Shown: in pieces, positions 45,772 to 56,934 of the stretch
Layout: every line of letters starts with the position of its first letter
Position numbering within the stretch: position 1 is the stretch's first letter
From: Acidimicrobiaceae bacterium
GTDB taxonomy: Bacteria > Actinomycetota > Acidimicrobiia > Acidimicrobiales > Poriferisodalaceae
Reading direction: 5' to 3'
Assembly: GCA_905182565.1 (NCBI GenBank)
Contig: CAJJCB010000023.1
Coordinates: 1 to 64,000, forward strand
Length of the DNA stretch: 64,000 nucleotides
Notes under the pieces: generated by a model
Database searches by the model: none
What the model was told of the DNA's origin: nothing
Seen by the model: only the letters and a program-made list of their open reading frames with translations
Position numbers and translations under genes: made by a program

Positions 45772-46764
45772 CTAGCGATCCAACGCGGAAAGGAGATTAG
45801 CTGCAGCTGAACGTAGGCCAAGAGTGCCAATTGTGGTCGGAAACCCTGCGATAGCTTCAATAGCTTCCTGAGCATATCCTCTAGCTGTTTCGATTGAGGT
45901 TGCGATTTCTTTTCCGTTTACGACTAACGAACGGGCGAAATCTCGTTCTTCTGTGCTCAGCGGTGCTCCTAGCAGTTCTCTGACAGGATCATTTGCCTTA
46001 ATCATTCTGATAACAGGCAAGGTATAAACCCCTTCGCGTAAATCATTGCCTGATGGTTTACCTAATTCTTCATCGGTCGCAACCAAATCTAGGATGTCAT
46101 CAACTATCTGAAATGCCATCCCGTAGGCATACCCGTATTGAGTCAGTTGTTCTACGGCGGTGCGCTCACATCCTGCGACTAGCGCGCCGATCCGACACGA
46201 AGTGGCAAACAAGGCAGCAGTTTTGCCACCAATAGCTTCTAAATATCCGCTTTCACTGCGCTCTACATCATAGATCAGTTGAAGTTCCCTAACCTGACCT
46301 TCACATAGATGACCAATAGTGGCAGCTAAAAGCTCAGCCACTTCGGTTCCCAAAGATGCCGCTAATTCTGATGCTTTTGCGAGAAGGAAGTCACCAGCCA
46401 GAATTGCAACAAGATTTCCCCAACGGTTATTGACTGCTTCAATCCCGCGTCGGGTTTCTGCTTCGTCCATCACGTCGTCATGATAAAGAGAACCAAGATG
46501 CACGAGTTCAACGGCTACGCCACCTCTAATCATTTCTTCGGTGACAACATTTTCACCTGCCCCATCGTTGTTATGAGACAGCGATGCTGCAATTACCATT
46601 GCGGGCCGAAGACGTTTTCCGCCAGCCGGAATGAGATGGGACGCAACTTCAGTAAGGAAATCATCCTGTGTAGTGGCGGCGTCGCGTAAGGACGCCTCAA
46701 CTCGTTGAAGATCGCCTGTTGAATTTGGTCTGTGTTGGAGGGGACTCAGAGAAGTCACTCTCAC
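45772..46764 (-). CDS. polyprenyl diphosphate synthase (trans-isoprenyl type)
   Basis: 330 aa. It adds isopentenyl diphosphate units to an allylic primer. The first aspartate-rich motif is DDVMDEAETRRG and the second is IVDDILDLVAT; GGKRLRPAM near residue 50 is the substrate-binding loop. Residues ahead of the first motif (HLGSLYHDD) suggest a long-chain (menaquinone side-chain) product, but chain length cannot be fixed by eye. It is upstream of folP and divergent from clpC. Confidence 0.92.
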   Translation of the reverse strand: MRVTSLSPLQHRPNSTGDLQRVEASLRDAATTQDDFLTEVASHLIPAGGKRLRPAMVIAASLSHNNDGAGENVVTEEMIRGGVAVELVHLGSLYHDDVMDEAETRRGIEAVNNRWGNLVAILAGDFLLAKASELAASLGTEVAELLAATIGHLCEGQVRELQLIYDVERSESGYLEAIGGKTAALFATSCRIGALVAGCERTAVEQLTQYGYAYGMAFQIVDDILDLVATDEELGKPSGNDLREGVYTLPVIRMIKANDPVRELLGAPLSTEERDFARSLVVNGKEIATSIETARGYAQEAIEAIAGFPTTIGTLGLRSAAANLLSALDR

Positions 46765-46923
46765 AATCTAAACGACTTCGGAGTTCTGGGCGAAACGAGA
46801 GCCAACCTTTCGTGAATAATCCTCATATAGATAGTCATCTATTGTGAGACCAAGCGGTTGCCGTGGTTAGACTCAACTTCGTGTCCCATTCCCGGGGGCG
46901 CCATCAATTTCGCTGGAGGATCT

Positions 46924-49440
46924 GTGTTTGAACGCTTCACCGATAGAGCTCGACGAGTTGTCGTATTAGCTCAGGAGGAGGCTCGCCTTCTCAATCATAA
47001 TTACATTGGCACCGAACATATTCTTTTGGGCTTGATACACGAGGGGGAGGGCGTAGCTGCAAAGGCTCTCGAATCTCTAGGTATTTCGCTTGAAGCTGTC
47101 CGGAATCAAGTTGAAGAAATTATTGGACAAGGCGGCTCTTCGCCTAGTGGACATATCCCATTTACTCCACGCGCTAAAAAAGTTTTAGAGCTATCACTTC
47201 GGGAAGCTCTGCAGCTCGGCCACAATTACATTGGCACCGAACATATTCTTTTAGGGCTAATACGAGAGGGAGAAGGTGTAGCTGCTCAGGTATTAGTGAA
47301 GCTCGGAGCAGATCTCTCTCGAGTTAGGCAGCAAGTTATTCAATTGCTTTCTGGCTACTCAGGTTCAGGCGAAGGGTCAGAATCAAGCGGTGGAAAAGAA
47401 ACTGTTGGCGGTTCATCGGAAAGAGGAGAAGGTCCTCAGGGCGGCTCAGCAGTTCTTGACCAGTTCGGAATAAATCTTACTCAGAACGCGAGAGAGAAAA
47501 AGTTAGATCCAGTTATAGGACGTATGCGCGAAACAGAACGGGTAATGCAAGTTCTTTCTCGAAGAACTAAAAATAATCCGGTTCTGATTGGTGAACCGGG
47601 AGTTGGCAAGACAGCGATAGTTGAGGGGTTAGCGCAAAAAATTGTTTCGGGTGAGGTACCAGAGACGTTGCGAGACAAACAACTTTACACGCTCGACCTC
47701 GGTGCATTAGTAGCCGGCTCTCGATACAGGGGAGATTTTGAAGAGCGTCTGAAGAAAGTCCTCAAAGAAATAAAGAGTAGAGGCGACATAATACTTTTTA
47801 TTGATGAGTTACACACGCTAGTTGGTGCTGGAGCTGCAGAAGGAGCAATCGATGCAGCGTCGATTCTAAAGCCGATGCTAGCGCGCGGGGAACTGCAAAC
47901 AATTGGAGCGACCACAATTGAGGAATATCGGAAATACCTCGAAAAAGATGCTGCTCTAGAAAGACGCTTCCAGCCGATACGTGTTGAAGAACCTACTTTG
48001 GCTCACACGATCGAAATACTGAAAGGTTTACGGGAGAGGTACGAGGCTCACCACCGAGTCACTATTACTGATCAAGCACTTGTTGCTGCTGCGAACCTTG
48101 CTGATCGGTATATTGCTGATCGGCAGTTGCCAGATAAGGCAATCGATTTGATAGATGAAGCAGGCTCTAGACTCAGAATTAAGCGGATGGCTACGCCTCC
48201 CGACTACAAAGAAATAGAAAATAAGATTGCTGAAGTTGTTGAGAAGAAAAAACAATCGGTAGAAAACCAAGATTTTGAACTTGCTGGTTCTCTTCGCGAC
48301 GAGGAAAAATCTCTTCTTGACCGCCGTTCAGAAGTGATGGAACAAATCAAAGAAGATGGTATTGATTTATTCGATGAGGTAGACGAAGAAGCGGTAGCTG
48401 AGGTCCTTTCTATATGGACAGGGATACCTGTTTATAAGTTGACCGAAGAAGAAACTCAAAAGCTCTTAAAAATGGAAGATGAACTCCATAAGAGAGTAAT
48501 TGGTCAGGGAGACGCCGTTCGAGCGGTAAGCCAAGCAACTCGACGAACCCGAGCTGGCTTAAAAGATCCTAAGAGACCTGGAGGCTCATTTATTTTCCTC
48601 GGCCCTTCAGGCGTCGGAAAAACTGAGCTTGCGAAAACACTTAGCGAGTTTCTGTTTGGTGATGAGGCAGCGCTCATAAGTCTTGACATGTCTGAATATA
48701 TGGAAAAACATACAGTGAGCCGACTAGTTGGTTCTCCTCCTGGATATGTGGGCTATGAAGAAGGAGGACAGCTAACAGAAGCGGTTCGACGTAAGCCTTT
48801 TTCCGTGGTGCTGTTTGACGAGGTTGAAAAAGCTCACCCTGACGTTTTCAATACTTTGCTACAAATTCTTGAAGAAGGTCGCCTGACAGATGCACAAGGC
48901 AGGTCAGTCGATTTCCGAAACACTGTTCTCATTATGACTTCAAATTTGGGAACTGCTGATTTACGAAAAGCGAATGTTGGATTTACTAAGAATGATGAAG
49001 CCGTAAGTTACGAGCGGATGAAAGAAAAAGTAAACGACGCTTTAAAAGCCCACTTCCGGCCTGAATTTTTGAACCGAATTGATGACACAATTGTTTTCCA
49101 TGAGTTGAGCATCGAAGAGGTGACAGTAATCGTAGATTTGATGATCGCCAGAACAGCTGAGCAATTGAAAGCTCAGGGGCTCGGTCTTGAACTAACTGAC
49201 GCGGCGAAGAACTGGTTGGCCCGCAAAGGATACGACGCAACTCTTGGAGCCCGTCCCCTTAGGCGAGCCATCCAACGAAATGTCGAAGACGCTTTATCTG
49301 AGCGTATTCTGTACAAAGAATTCAATGCCGGAGAGATTATTGTCGTTGATGTTGACACAGAAACGGATGAGATTGTCTTCAGTGCTATTGAGGGATTTGA
49401 TCCAGAAGCTGTCGAGCTTGAAGAGGCTGCAGCCGACTGA
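46924..49440 (+). CDS. clpC: ATP-dependent Clp protease ATPase subunit ClpC
   Basis: 838 aa from GTG 46924 (GGAGG just upstream). Two N-terminal Clp repeats ([32 protein letters not shown]), AAA domain 1 ([26 protein letters not shown]), a central UVR/coiled-coil segment with [13 protein letters not shown], and AAA domain 2 ([25 protein letters not shown]). A C-terminal D2-small domain completes it. The VGF-type loop for ClpP docking appears as [10 protein letters not shown]. It unfolds proteins for ClpP; clpP is not in the window. Confidence 0.96.
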   Translation: MFERFTDRARRVVVLAQEEARLLNHNYIGTEHILLGLIHEGEGVAAKALESLGISLEAVRNQVEEIIGQGGSSPSGHIPFTPRAKKVLELSLREALQLGHNYIGTEHILLGLIREGEGVAAQVLVKLGADLSRVRQQVIQLLSGYSGSGEGSESSGGKETVGGSSERGEGPQGGSAVLDQFGINLTQNAREKKLDPVIGRMRETERVMQVLSRRTKNNPVLIGEPGVGKTAIVEGLAQKIVSGEVPETLRDKQLYTLDLGALVAGSRYRGDFEERLKKVLKEIKSRGDIILFIDELHTLVGAGAAEGAIDAASILKPMLARGELQTIGATTIEEYRKYLEKDAALERRFQPIRVEEPTLAHTIEILKGLRERYEAHHRVTITDQALVAAANLADRYIADRQLPDKAIDLIDEAGSRLRIKRMATPPDYKEIENKIAEVVEKKKQSVENQDFELAGSLRDEEKSLLDRRSEVMEQIKEDGIDLFDEVDEEAVAEVLSIWTGIPVYKLTEEETQKLLKMEDELHKRVIGQGDAVRAVSQATRRTRAGLKDPKRPGGSFIFLGPSGVGKTELAKTLSEFLFGDEAALISLDMSEYMEKHTVSRLVGSPPGYVGYEEGGQLTEAVRRKPFSVVLFDEVEKAHPDVFNTLLQILEEGRLTDAQGRSVDFRNTVLIMTSNLGTADLRKANVGFTKNDEAVSYERMKEKVNDALKAHFRPEFLNRIDDTIVFHELSIEEVTVIVDLMIARTAEQLKAQGLGLELTDAAKNWLARKGYDATLGARPLRRAIQRNVEDALSERILYKEFNAGEIIVVDVDTETDEIVFSAIEGFDPEAVELEEAAAD
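46999..47252 (+). repeat. two identical 29-base direct copies inside clpC
   Basis: The 29 bases at 46999-47027 recur exactly at 47224-47252, a spacing of 225 bases. They encode the same motif, [10 protein letters not shown], in the two Clp N-terminal repeats, with identical codons throughout. The flanks have diverged. Confidence 0.85.
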
Positions 49441-49496
49441 TTGAAGGTCGTTTAAATTGGTAGTGAGCTATTGATCAGTATTGATTCTTTGAATTG

Positions 49497-50123
49497 TTAG
49501 CGGGAACGCAGATTCAGTGAGTCTCGCTGAATAATGGTGTACCGATTTCCTGAACGTTTGATCCAACCCAATCTAATAAAAGAAGCAAGTGCTTTGTTGA
49601 CGCGTTCCCTTGACGCTCCGACCATTCCAGAGAGCTCTTCTTGAGTAATCGGTAATGTGAACCTGTCGATGCCTCCCGAAAGTTCTAGAAGTCTTTTAGC
49701 GGTCCGTCCAGGAACGTCTAAAAACATTGCGTCGGCGAGCGCGCTATCAGTAATTCGAAGTCTGAGTGATAAAAGTGCAACTACTCGCCAGAGCAATTCA
49801 GGATGCTGAGAATAAAGTATATGTAATGCCGTATAGGGCACTGCCAAAACAGTGCTCGGTTCTAATGCACGCGCAGCGGCTGACCTATCGCCGTTGTCAA
49901 AAAAAGGCATTTCGCCAAAGAGATCGCCCGGCTCCATAAGAGCTAAGACTGATTCTCGCTCGTCAACGGAGTTACGTGTGATAGCTATTCTTCCCTGAAG
50001 CAAAATAAACAAAGCCGTAGCAGCATCATCTTCAGTGAAAATTTGGTCATTTCTCTCAAGCTGAAGGTTTGTAGACAACTCACCGAGTTGCTCCAACTGA
50101 TCACGATTGAGAGTGCTAAACAT
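49497..50123 (-). CDS. Crp/Fnr family transcriptional regulator
   Basis: 208 aa from ATG 50123. The N-terminal cyclic-nucleotide-binding fold shows FTEDDAATALFILLQGRIAI and LMEPGDLFGEMPFFDNGDRSAAARA, the latter being the phosphate-binding cassette. A C-terminal winged helix carries ITQEELSGMVGASRERVNKAL. No iron-sulfur cysteines of the FNR type are seen, so a cAMP-type or orphan sensor is more likely. Frames further upstream run into the divergent ispD start and are rejected. It converges with clpC. Confidence 0.9.
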   Translation of the reverse strand: MFSTLNRDQLEQLGELSTNLQLERNDQIFTEDDAATALFILLQGRIAITRNSVDERESVLALMEPGDLFGEMPFFDNGDRSAAARALEPSTVLAVPYTALHILYSQHPELLWRVVALLSLRLRITDSALADAMFLDVPGRTAKRLLELSGGIDRFTLPITQEELSGMVGASRERVNKALASFIRLGWIKRSGNRYTIIQRDSLNLRSR

Positions 50124-50172
50124 CTCAGTACTTTTCAATGTTTCGACATGGGTCACAATAAAGAGGATAGTA

Positions 50173-50874
50173 GTGCTGGACAACGCGCTGAAGAGTGCAA
50201 CAGTGTTAAGTGTGGAAAACACTTGGGCAATAGTCGTTGCTGCTGGATCAGGGACAAGGTTCGGCAGCGCTAAGCAATACGCAGATTTAGGTGGAAAGTC
50301 GGTATTGAGTAGATCTATCGCTACGGCACGTAAATCATGCGACGGAGTGGTACTTGTTGTTCGTGATATCGCTGACGGAGCTAAGTTTGGTGTGGATCTG
50401 GTGGTTCAGGGGGGCGCTACCAGAACAGAATCGGTCCGCAAAGGCTTAGCGGCTCTGCCTGTAAATACTGACATAGTAGTCATTCACGATGCAGCCAGAC
50501 CAGGAGCGCCTCACGAGCTATTTGAGTCTGTTATCAATGAAGTTGTTGGTGGTGCAGATGGATCGGTTCCTGGGCTTGCAATTGCCGATACGGTTAAGCG
50601 AGTTAGGAATCAAGGAAATGGTGTGATAGTCGAATCTACTGTTGATCGAGTCAATCTTGTTACCGTTCAAACTCCTCAAGCCTTTGGAAGAAGAATTTTT
50701 GAAGCTGCCTATCTTGCTTATGATGAGCAAAATTTAGCGTTTAGTGATGATGCAGGATTAGTAGAAAATATCGGAGGAATTGTGAAGATCATCGAAGGAG
50801 ACAAACGTGCTCATAAAATCACGACCCAAGAGGATTTGATCTATGTCGCTCAGATGATGGGCCTTGAATCATGA
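50173..50874 (+). CDS. ispD: 2-C-methyl-D-erythritol 4-phosphate cytidylyltransferase
   Basis: 233 aa from GTG 50173 (AGAGGA 5 bases upstream). MEP-pathway enzyme that activates methylerythritol phosphate with CTP. The nucleotide-binding motif VVAAGSGTRFGSAKQY, VVIHDAARPGA and a C-terminal FSDDAGLVEN block are present. Open frame further upstream overlaps the regulator on the other strand. It overlaps ispF by four bases. Confidence 0.93.
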   Translation: MLDNALKSATVLSVENTWAIVVAAGSGTRFGSAKQYADLGGKSVLSRSIATARKSCDGVVLVVRDIADGAKFGVDLVVQGGATRTESVRKGLAALPVNTDIVVIHDAARPGAPHELFESVINEVVGGADGSVPGLAIADTVKRVRNQGNGVIVESTVDRVNLVTVQTPQAFGRRIFEAAYLAYDEQNLAFSDDAGLVENIGGIVKIIEGDKRAHKITTQEDLIYVAQMMGLES

Positions 50875-51341
50875 TGCGGATTGGGCAGGGTTATGATGCG
50901 CATCGCTACGCCAACGATGACCGCACGCTTGTTCTCGGTGGTGTCAGTTTTGAAGATGAAAGAGGCTTGGAAGGTCACAGTGATGCTGATGTAGTGACCC
51001 ATGCAGTTATTGACGCGATGCTAAGTGCAGCAGGTTTAGGTGATATTGGAGAAAATTTTTCAGATAATAATCCACTTTATGCTGGAGCTGACAGTGTGGA
51101 ACTTTTAAAGAGAACAGCAAAAATGGTTGGAGATAAGGGATTTATTCTAATCAACGCTGATTGCACTGTTATTATTGACAAGCCAAATATTAGTCAGGTT
51201 AAAAGTAGTATGGAAAGTGTTCTTTCTACGGCCGCTGGAGGTCTTGTGACAGTCTGCGGTAAACGAACTGAGGGCATTGGTGCCCTCGGCAGGGGCGAAG
51301 GCGCTGTCGCTCTTGCGGTAGCTCTCTTGGGTGTCAAATGA
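50871..51341 (+). CDS. ispF: 2-C-methyl-D-erythritol 2,4-cyclodiphosphate synthase
   Basis: 156 aa. Next-but-one MEP step, forming the cyclic diphosphate. The metal-binding IGQGYDAHRY and EGHSDADVVTHAVIDAML are both intact, as are GLGDIGENFSDNNP and the C-terminal TEGIGALGRGEGAVALA. It overlaps ispD (ATGA) and rlmB (ATGA). ispE, which acts between them, is not in the window. Confidence 0.96.
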   Translation: MMRIGQGYDAHRYANDDRTLVLGGVSFEDERGLEGHSDADVVTHAVIDAMLSAAGLGDIGENFSDNNPLYAGADSVELLKRTAKMVGDKGFILINADCTVIIDKPNISQVKSSMESVLSTAAGGLVTVCGKRTEGIGALGRGEGAVALAVALLGVK

Positions 51342-52270
51342 GTGGGCGACCTAGTCACTCAGGCCGTACCCCTGCACAGGGTCGTGGGGCGCAAAAACAG
51401 ACTTCAGGTTCGCGTCGCTCAAATAGTGCTCCTGCATCAGGAAAAGGCCGAGGTAACCGGGTCGGATCCTCTTCCAATCGTTCTGATCGTGGTCAAGGAA
51501 CCTCTAAACGTCGATCAGATGATCTAGGAGCAGATCACGTAGAAGGAAGACAAGCAGTTAGAGAGTTGCTTAGGGCTGGTAAGAGACGAGTTCAAGAGGT
51601 ACTTGTCGGTGAAGAAGTCAATGATTCCGCGATTATTGCAGAAATTAATGACTTGGCGACAGACCGTAGAATTCCAGTTAAACAAGTTTCTCGGCGCAGG
51701 TTAGATGAGAGGGCATTATCTGAGGCCCATCAAGGGGTAATAGCTTTCGCGGAACCGATTAAGCCCTTGGGAATTGAAGAACTCTTGAAACCTCGAGGAT
51801 CTGAAGTTCCTTTTTTAATTGTTTTGGATGGAGTAACTGACCCAGGAAATCTTGGTGCCGTTTTACGAACAGCAGAAGTGGCTGGAGCATCTGGAGTAGT
51901 GCTACCGAGACATCGAGCAGTTCGGTTAACCCCATCAGCGGTTAAGGCTGCAGCGGGTGCAGTGGAATACCTCCGGATTGCTCTTGTCGGTGGATTACCT
52001 GCAGCGTTGGCCCAGATGAAAGAGTCAGGAATTTGGACAGTCGGCTTAGATGGAGATGGAACTGATTCGGTTCAAAACCTCGAACTTGCGACGAAACCAC
52101 TGGCGTTAGTGCTAGGTGCTGAAGGTCAGGGGCTTTCTCATCTGGTGCGTGAGCGATGCGATCAGATTGTTTCGATTCCTCAAAAAGGTCGTGTCCAGTC
52201 GCTTAATGTGGCCGCAGCAGCGGCGATTGCTATGTATGAAGTTAGGCGTCGCAGAGATCTTGATGCTTAG
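51338..52270 (+). CDS. rlmB: 23S rRNA 2'-O-ribose methyltransferase, RlmB/TrmH type
   Basis: 310 aa. An N-terminal basic, Ser/Gly/Arg-rich disordered tail (residues 1-60), then a substrate-binding domain (EGRQAVRELLRAGKRRVQEVLVG) and a SPOUT knot domain: VLDGVTDPGNLGAVLRTAEVAGASGVVLPRH in pieces, LVLGAEGQGLSHLVRERCD, and QSLNVAAAAAIAMYE. It methylates a guanosine in 23S rRNA. It lies directly before tRNA-Thr(TGT) and overlaps ispF by four bases. Confidence 0.92.
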   Translation: MSGRPSHSGRTPAQGRGAQKQTSGSRRSNSAPASGKGRGNRVGSSSNRSDRGQGTSKRRSDDLGADHVEGRQAVRELLRAGKRRVQEVLVGEEVNDSAIIAEINDLATDRRIPVKQVSRRRLDERALSEAHQGVIAFAEPIKPLGIEELLKPRGSEVPFLIVLDGVTDPGNLGAVLRTAEVAGASGVVLPRHRAVRLTPSAVKAAAGAVEYLRIALVGGLPAALAQMKESGIWTVGLDGDGTDSVQNLELATKPLALVLGAEGQGLSHLVRERCDQIVSIPQKGRVQSLNVAAAAAIAMYEVRRRRDLDA

Positions 52271-52315
52271 CAACGTCAAAACTGGTCTCCGGGGGTTTAC
52301 GATAGAAGATGTAAC

Positions 52316-52388
52316 GCCCGAGTAGCTCAATGGCTAGAGCGCCGCTCTTGTAAAGCGGAGGTTGTGGGTTCGACTCCCACCTTGGGCT
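52316..52388 (+). tRNA. tRNA-Thr (anticodon TGT)
   Basis: 73 bases. Acceptor GCCCGAG pairs with CTTGGGC, D arm AGCTCAATGGCTAGAGC, anticodon arm CCGCT-CTTGTAA-AGCGG, T arm GTGGG-TTCGACT-CCCAC, discriminator T. The 3' end is not followed by CCA. Its acceptor and T arms nearly match the other tRNA-Thr in the window. Confidence 0.97.
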
Positions 52389-52417
52389 CAAGGTCCAGTT
52401 AATCGAAAGGAAACCAC

Positions 52418-52693
52418 GTGAAAAATGGAAATTCGAGCGTATTAACTGAGCGTGAAAAAGACATTCTCGATTTTGAACAATCTTGGTGGTCGTTGTCTAT
52501 TCCCCGAGAGCAGGCGGTGCGCGAGCGTTTCCAGTTAACCGAGACGGAGTATGTTGAGCTTCTCGAACTGCTTATAGCTACTGAGGCTGCGCTGGAAGCC
52601 GAACCGTTGCTCGTGCGGCGGTTACGCCGAATGAAAGATCGCCGTCGCCAAGAACACGTGGCTAGACGCACTGCAGCCCAGGAGGTCAAATAA
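52418..52693 (+). CDS. DUF3263 family protein
   Basis: 91 aa from GTG 52418 (AAGGAAA upstream). The family motif is LTEREKDILDFEQSWWSL, followed by EQAVRERFQLTETEYVELL and a basic tail LVRRLRRMKDRRRQEH. DUF3263 proteins are typical of actinobacteria and resemble helix-turn-helix DNA-binding proteins; function is unknown. The stop overlaps the start of the LytR_C gene by one base (TAATG), so the pair is coupled. Confidence 0.88.
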   Translation: MKNGNSSVLTEREKDILDFEQSWWSLSIPREQAVRERFQLTETEYVELLELLIATEAALEAEPLLVRRLRRMKDRRRQEHVARRTAAQEVK

Positions 52694-53292
52694 TGAATGA
52701 TCTAAATAGCCGACCAAATAACGCAACAGCTATTCGCGGGGTCCTACTCGTAATCGTCGCTGTAGCTATCGGCATATTTTTGCTGCGAGGAGACAACACA
52801 CCGGTTTTGGAAGTAGAGCCAGCAGACGCTAGCCCACCTACCACCATGGCTTTGGGGGAAGTGAGTGAATCAACGGCGACCACAACTCCAAGCGATAGCT
52901 CATCAGAAGATGATTCAGAAGATACAACTGCTACAACTATCGCAGCTGCCAATAGTGATGATATGAATGGCTTTACAGCCAGGGCAAATAACGAAGTTTC
53001 TATTCAGGTGGCTAACTCAACGTCAGTGAGGGGCGCAGCTGGGAAAATGAACGATCAATTTAAAACCCTCGGATACATAACAAAAACTCCTACCAATCTT
53101 TTAGGAGCAGCTCTTGACCGCACGAGGATCTCGTATATAGCGGGAAATATGTTAGAGGCGCAAAAAATCGCTGTCGAACTAGGTCTTGACCCTAAAAATG
53201 ATGTCTTTCGAATGCCTGCGGACACTGCTGCATTCGCAACGTATGCGGAGCCGGACGTCATGATCTCGTTGGGTATAGATAAAGCGGAGTAG
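52693..53292 (+). CDS. membrane-anchored LytR C-terminal domain protein
   Basis: 199 aa. A single N-terminal membrane segment (GVLLVIVAVAIGIFLL) is followed by a Thr/Ser/Asp-rich extracytoplasmic spacer (about 35-95). The C-terminal LytR_C domain begins at VSIQVANSTSVRGAAGKM. It resembles the actinobacterial pair with DUF3263, for example upstream of sodC in mycobacteria. It is probably surface-exposed; binding partner unknown. Confidence 0.85.
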   Translation: MNDLNSRPNNATAIRGVLLVIVAVAIGIFLLRGDNTPVLEVEPADASPPTTMALGEVSESTATTTPSDSSSEDDSEDTTATTIAAANSDDMNGFTARANNEVSIQVANSTSVRGAAGKMNDQFKTLGYITKTPTNLLGAALDRTRISYIAGNMLEAQKIAVELGLDPKNDVFRMPADTAAFATYAEPDVMISLGIDKAE

Positions 53293-53304
53293 CTAAAAAG
53301 CATA

Positions 53305-54294
53305 ATGCGTGTCGTCATTTGCCCCGATAAATTTAAAGGCACTGCAACAGCCAGCGAAGTAACTGATGCCGTCGGTTCATCTCATGCTATGCAAACAGCA
53401 GAAGTCATCAAGTGCCCATTGGCTGATGGTGGTGAAGGCACCCTAGAAGCATTAGGTGGTGCGAATAGAATTTCAGAAGTAGCCGACCCGCTAGGCCGGC
53501 CTATTGCAGCGGCTTGGCGTTACGCCGCTAAGACTGCTGTTATAGAAATGTCGCGCGCAAGTGGATTACTTCTGGTCGGTGGAAAAAGCGGGAATGATCC
53601 ATTGGTGGCGAACACTCGAGGCACTGGGGAACTTATAAGCGCAGCGCGAGAAGCGGGAGCAAGACGAATCATTGTTGGAGTCGGTGGATCAGCGTCTACT
53701 GATGGGGGCTATGAAGCGTTGAGAGCAATGCAGTCAATAGCTAAATTCAGAGGCATCGAAATTGAGGTGGCTTGTGACGTGACAACTAAATTTCTTGATG
53801 CGCCGCGCGTCTTTGGTCCCCAAAAAGGAGCTAGTGCTCTGCAAGTCGATCTACTTACGAGACGCCTGAAAATGTTAGCAGACCTATACCTAGAGCAATA
53901 TGGGATCGATGTTAGGGACATGGCTCGTTCCGGCGCCGCTGGTGGGCTAGCAGGCGGGTTGGCGGCTTTCGGAGCTCAACTGGTAGATGGTTTTGGTCTA
54001 ATCGCAGATGAAGTTGAGCTTGCGGAAATGATCGAAGGTGCAGATTTAGTTATAACCGGGGAAGGACGACTAGACCAGGCGTCTTTTGAGGGGAAAGTCG
54101 TTGGCGGCGTCTACCGCATAGCACAAGAACTGAAAGTGCCCGTGCTCGCAATTGTTGGTGAAGTAGACGAAGAAATATCTGTCCCTGATTCGCTCAATAT
54201 TGTTTCTTTGGTTGAATTATATGGCTACGAAAAAGCAACTGAAGAAACTTTTCGGTGTGTTAGCGAAGCTACGAATAAGTTCGTATCTGGGTGA
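53305..54294 (+). CDS. glycerate 2-kinase/3-kinase (GlxK type)
   Basis: 329 aa. It phosphorylates glycerate with ATP. Type I glycerate kinase segments: VICPDKFKGTATASEV, CPLADGGEGTLEAL, GVGGSASTDGGYEAL, GAAGGLAGGLAAFGA and the C-terminal VITGEGRLDQASFEGKV. It probably feeds glycerate into glycolysis. It follows the LytR_C gene by 12 bases, while the groEL leader lies downstream. No partner enzymes of glyoxylate metabolism are visible. Confidence 0.93.
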   Translation: MRVVICPDKFKGTATASEVTDAVGSSHAMQTAEVIKCPLADGGEGTLEALGGANRISEVADPLGRPIAAAWRYAAKTAVIEMSRASGLLLVGGKSGNDPLVANTRGTGELISAAREAGARRIIVGVGGSASTDGGYEALRAMQSIAKFRGIEIEVACDVTTKFLDAPRVFGPQKGASALQVDLLTRRLKMLADLYLEQYGIDVRDMARSGAAGGLAGGLAAFGAQLVDGFGLIADEVELAEMIEGADLVITGEGRLDQASFEGKVVGGVYRIAQELKVPVLAIVGEVDEEISVPDSLNIVSLVELYGYEKATEETFRCVSEATNKFVSG

Positions 54295-56219
<1,925 letters not shown>

Positions 56220-56242
56220 TTAGATCTAGTTCAATGAGTAAG

Positions 56243-56278
56243 ATTGAGAGGCGCCTCAGGGCGTCTCTCAATATTTTT
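56243..56278 (+). terminator. Rho-independent terminator after groEL
   Basis: A 13-bp stem (ATTGAGAGGCGCC with GGCGTCTCTCAAT, one G-T pair) and a TCAG loop, followed by ATTTTT. It starts 24 bases after the groEL stop and isolates groEL as a single-gene unit. Confidence 0.9.
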
Positions 56279-56331
56279 ACCGAAAGAAATTTTTAGACAT
56301 AAGCTAAGCCTACTGAAAGGATCAAGCCACA

Positions 56332-56820
56332 ATGAATTCTCCGTTGCTTCATGAGCTATGCGAGCCTTTCCTCGGTCTTCTAGGCACTTGGAAAGGAACA
56401 GGCGAAGGACATTATCCGAGCATCAAATCTTTTGAGTATCTTGAAGAGGCAACCTTTGCTCATGTGGGTAAACCATTTATCTCATATGGCCAGAAGACTC
56501 GTGACTTGGTAACGAACGTCCCGCTCCATAGTGAATCTGGATACATCCGGCCTCAAGGGGAATATCTCGCAGAACTTGTTCTGGCTCAACCTTCAGGAAT
56601 TATTGAGATACACACAGGTTCGATTGAATTTACCGAAAATGCATGTGTCATCTATTTTGAGAGTATTGATGTCCGCTTAACTCCATCTGCTAAAGAAGTG
56701 ACTCAAGTAAGCAGATTAATCAAAATTGAGGGCGATACTTTAAGCTATGACGTTTCAATGGCTGCGGTGGGGGAACCCTTCCAACATCATCTGAAAGCTG
56801 TGCTTAAACGACAAACTTAA
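56332..56820 (+). CDS. nitrobindin-like FABP-family haem protein
   Basis: 162 aa beta-barrel protein of the nitrobindin (DUF1794/THAP4 C-terminal) family. The signature LLGTWKGTGEGHYP (GxWxGxG) lies near the N-terminus. Family members bind ferric haem and isomerise peroxynitrite to nitrate. A histidine near the end (FQHHLKAVL) fits the usual proximal ligand. It has its own ribosome site (AAAGGA) and follows the groEL terminator. Confidence 0.88.
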   Translation: MNSPLLHELCEPFLGLLGTWKGTGEGHYPSIKSFEYLEEATFAHVGKPFISYGQKTRDLVTNVPLHSESGYIRPQGEYLAELVLAQPSGIIEIHTGSIEFTENACVIYFESIDVRLTPSAKEVTQVSRLIKIEGDTLSYDVSMAAVGEPFQHHLKAVLKRQT

Positions 56821-56934
56821 TCAGCTTATTAGAACGTTGAGCTAGAGCAAGCTTCAATAGAATCCATTTCAAAAAAATCGTACTGAAGGTGAACTGGAGA
56901 ACTTTGCATACTTTAGGCAACGTAAGCTGGGGCT

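Noticed and set aside
50124-50222. Longer N-terminus for the Crp/Fnr regulator, containing a second MFSTLN
   Set aside because: The repeated hexapeptide looks like a tandem duplication, but the upstream copy overlaps the divergent ispD start and its ribosome site, and the family starts at ATG 50123.
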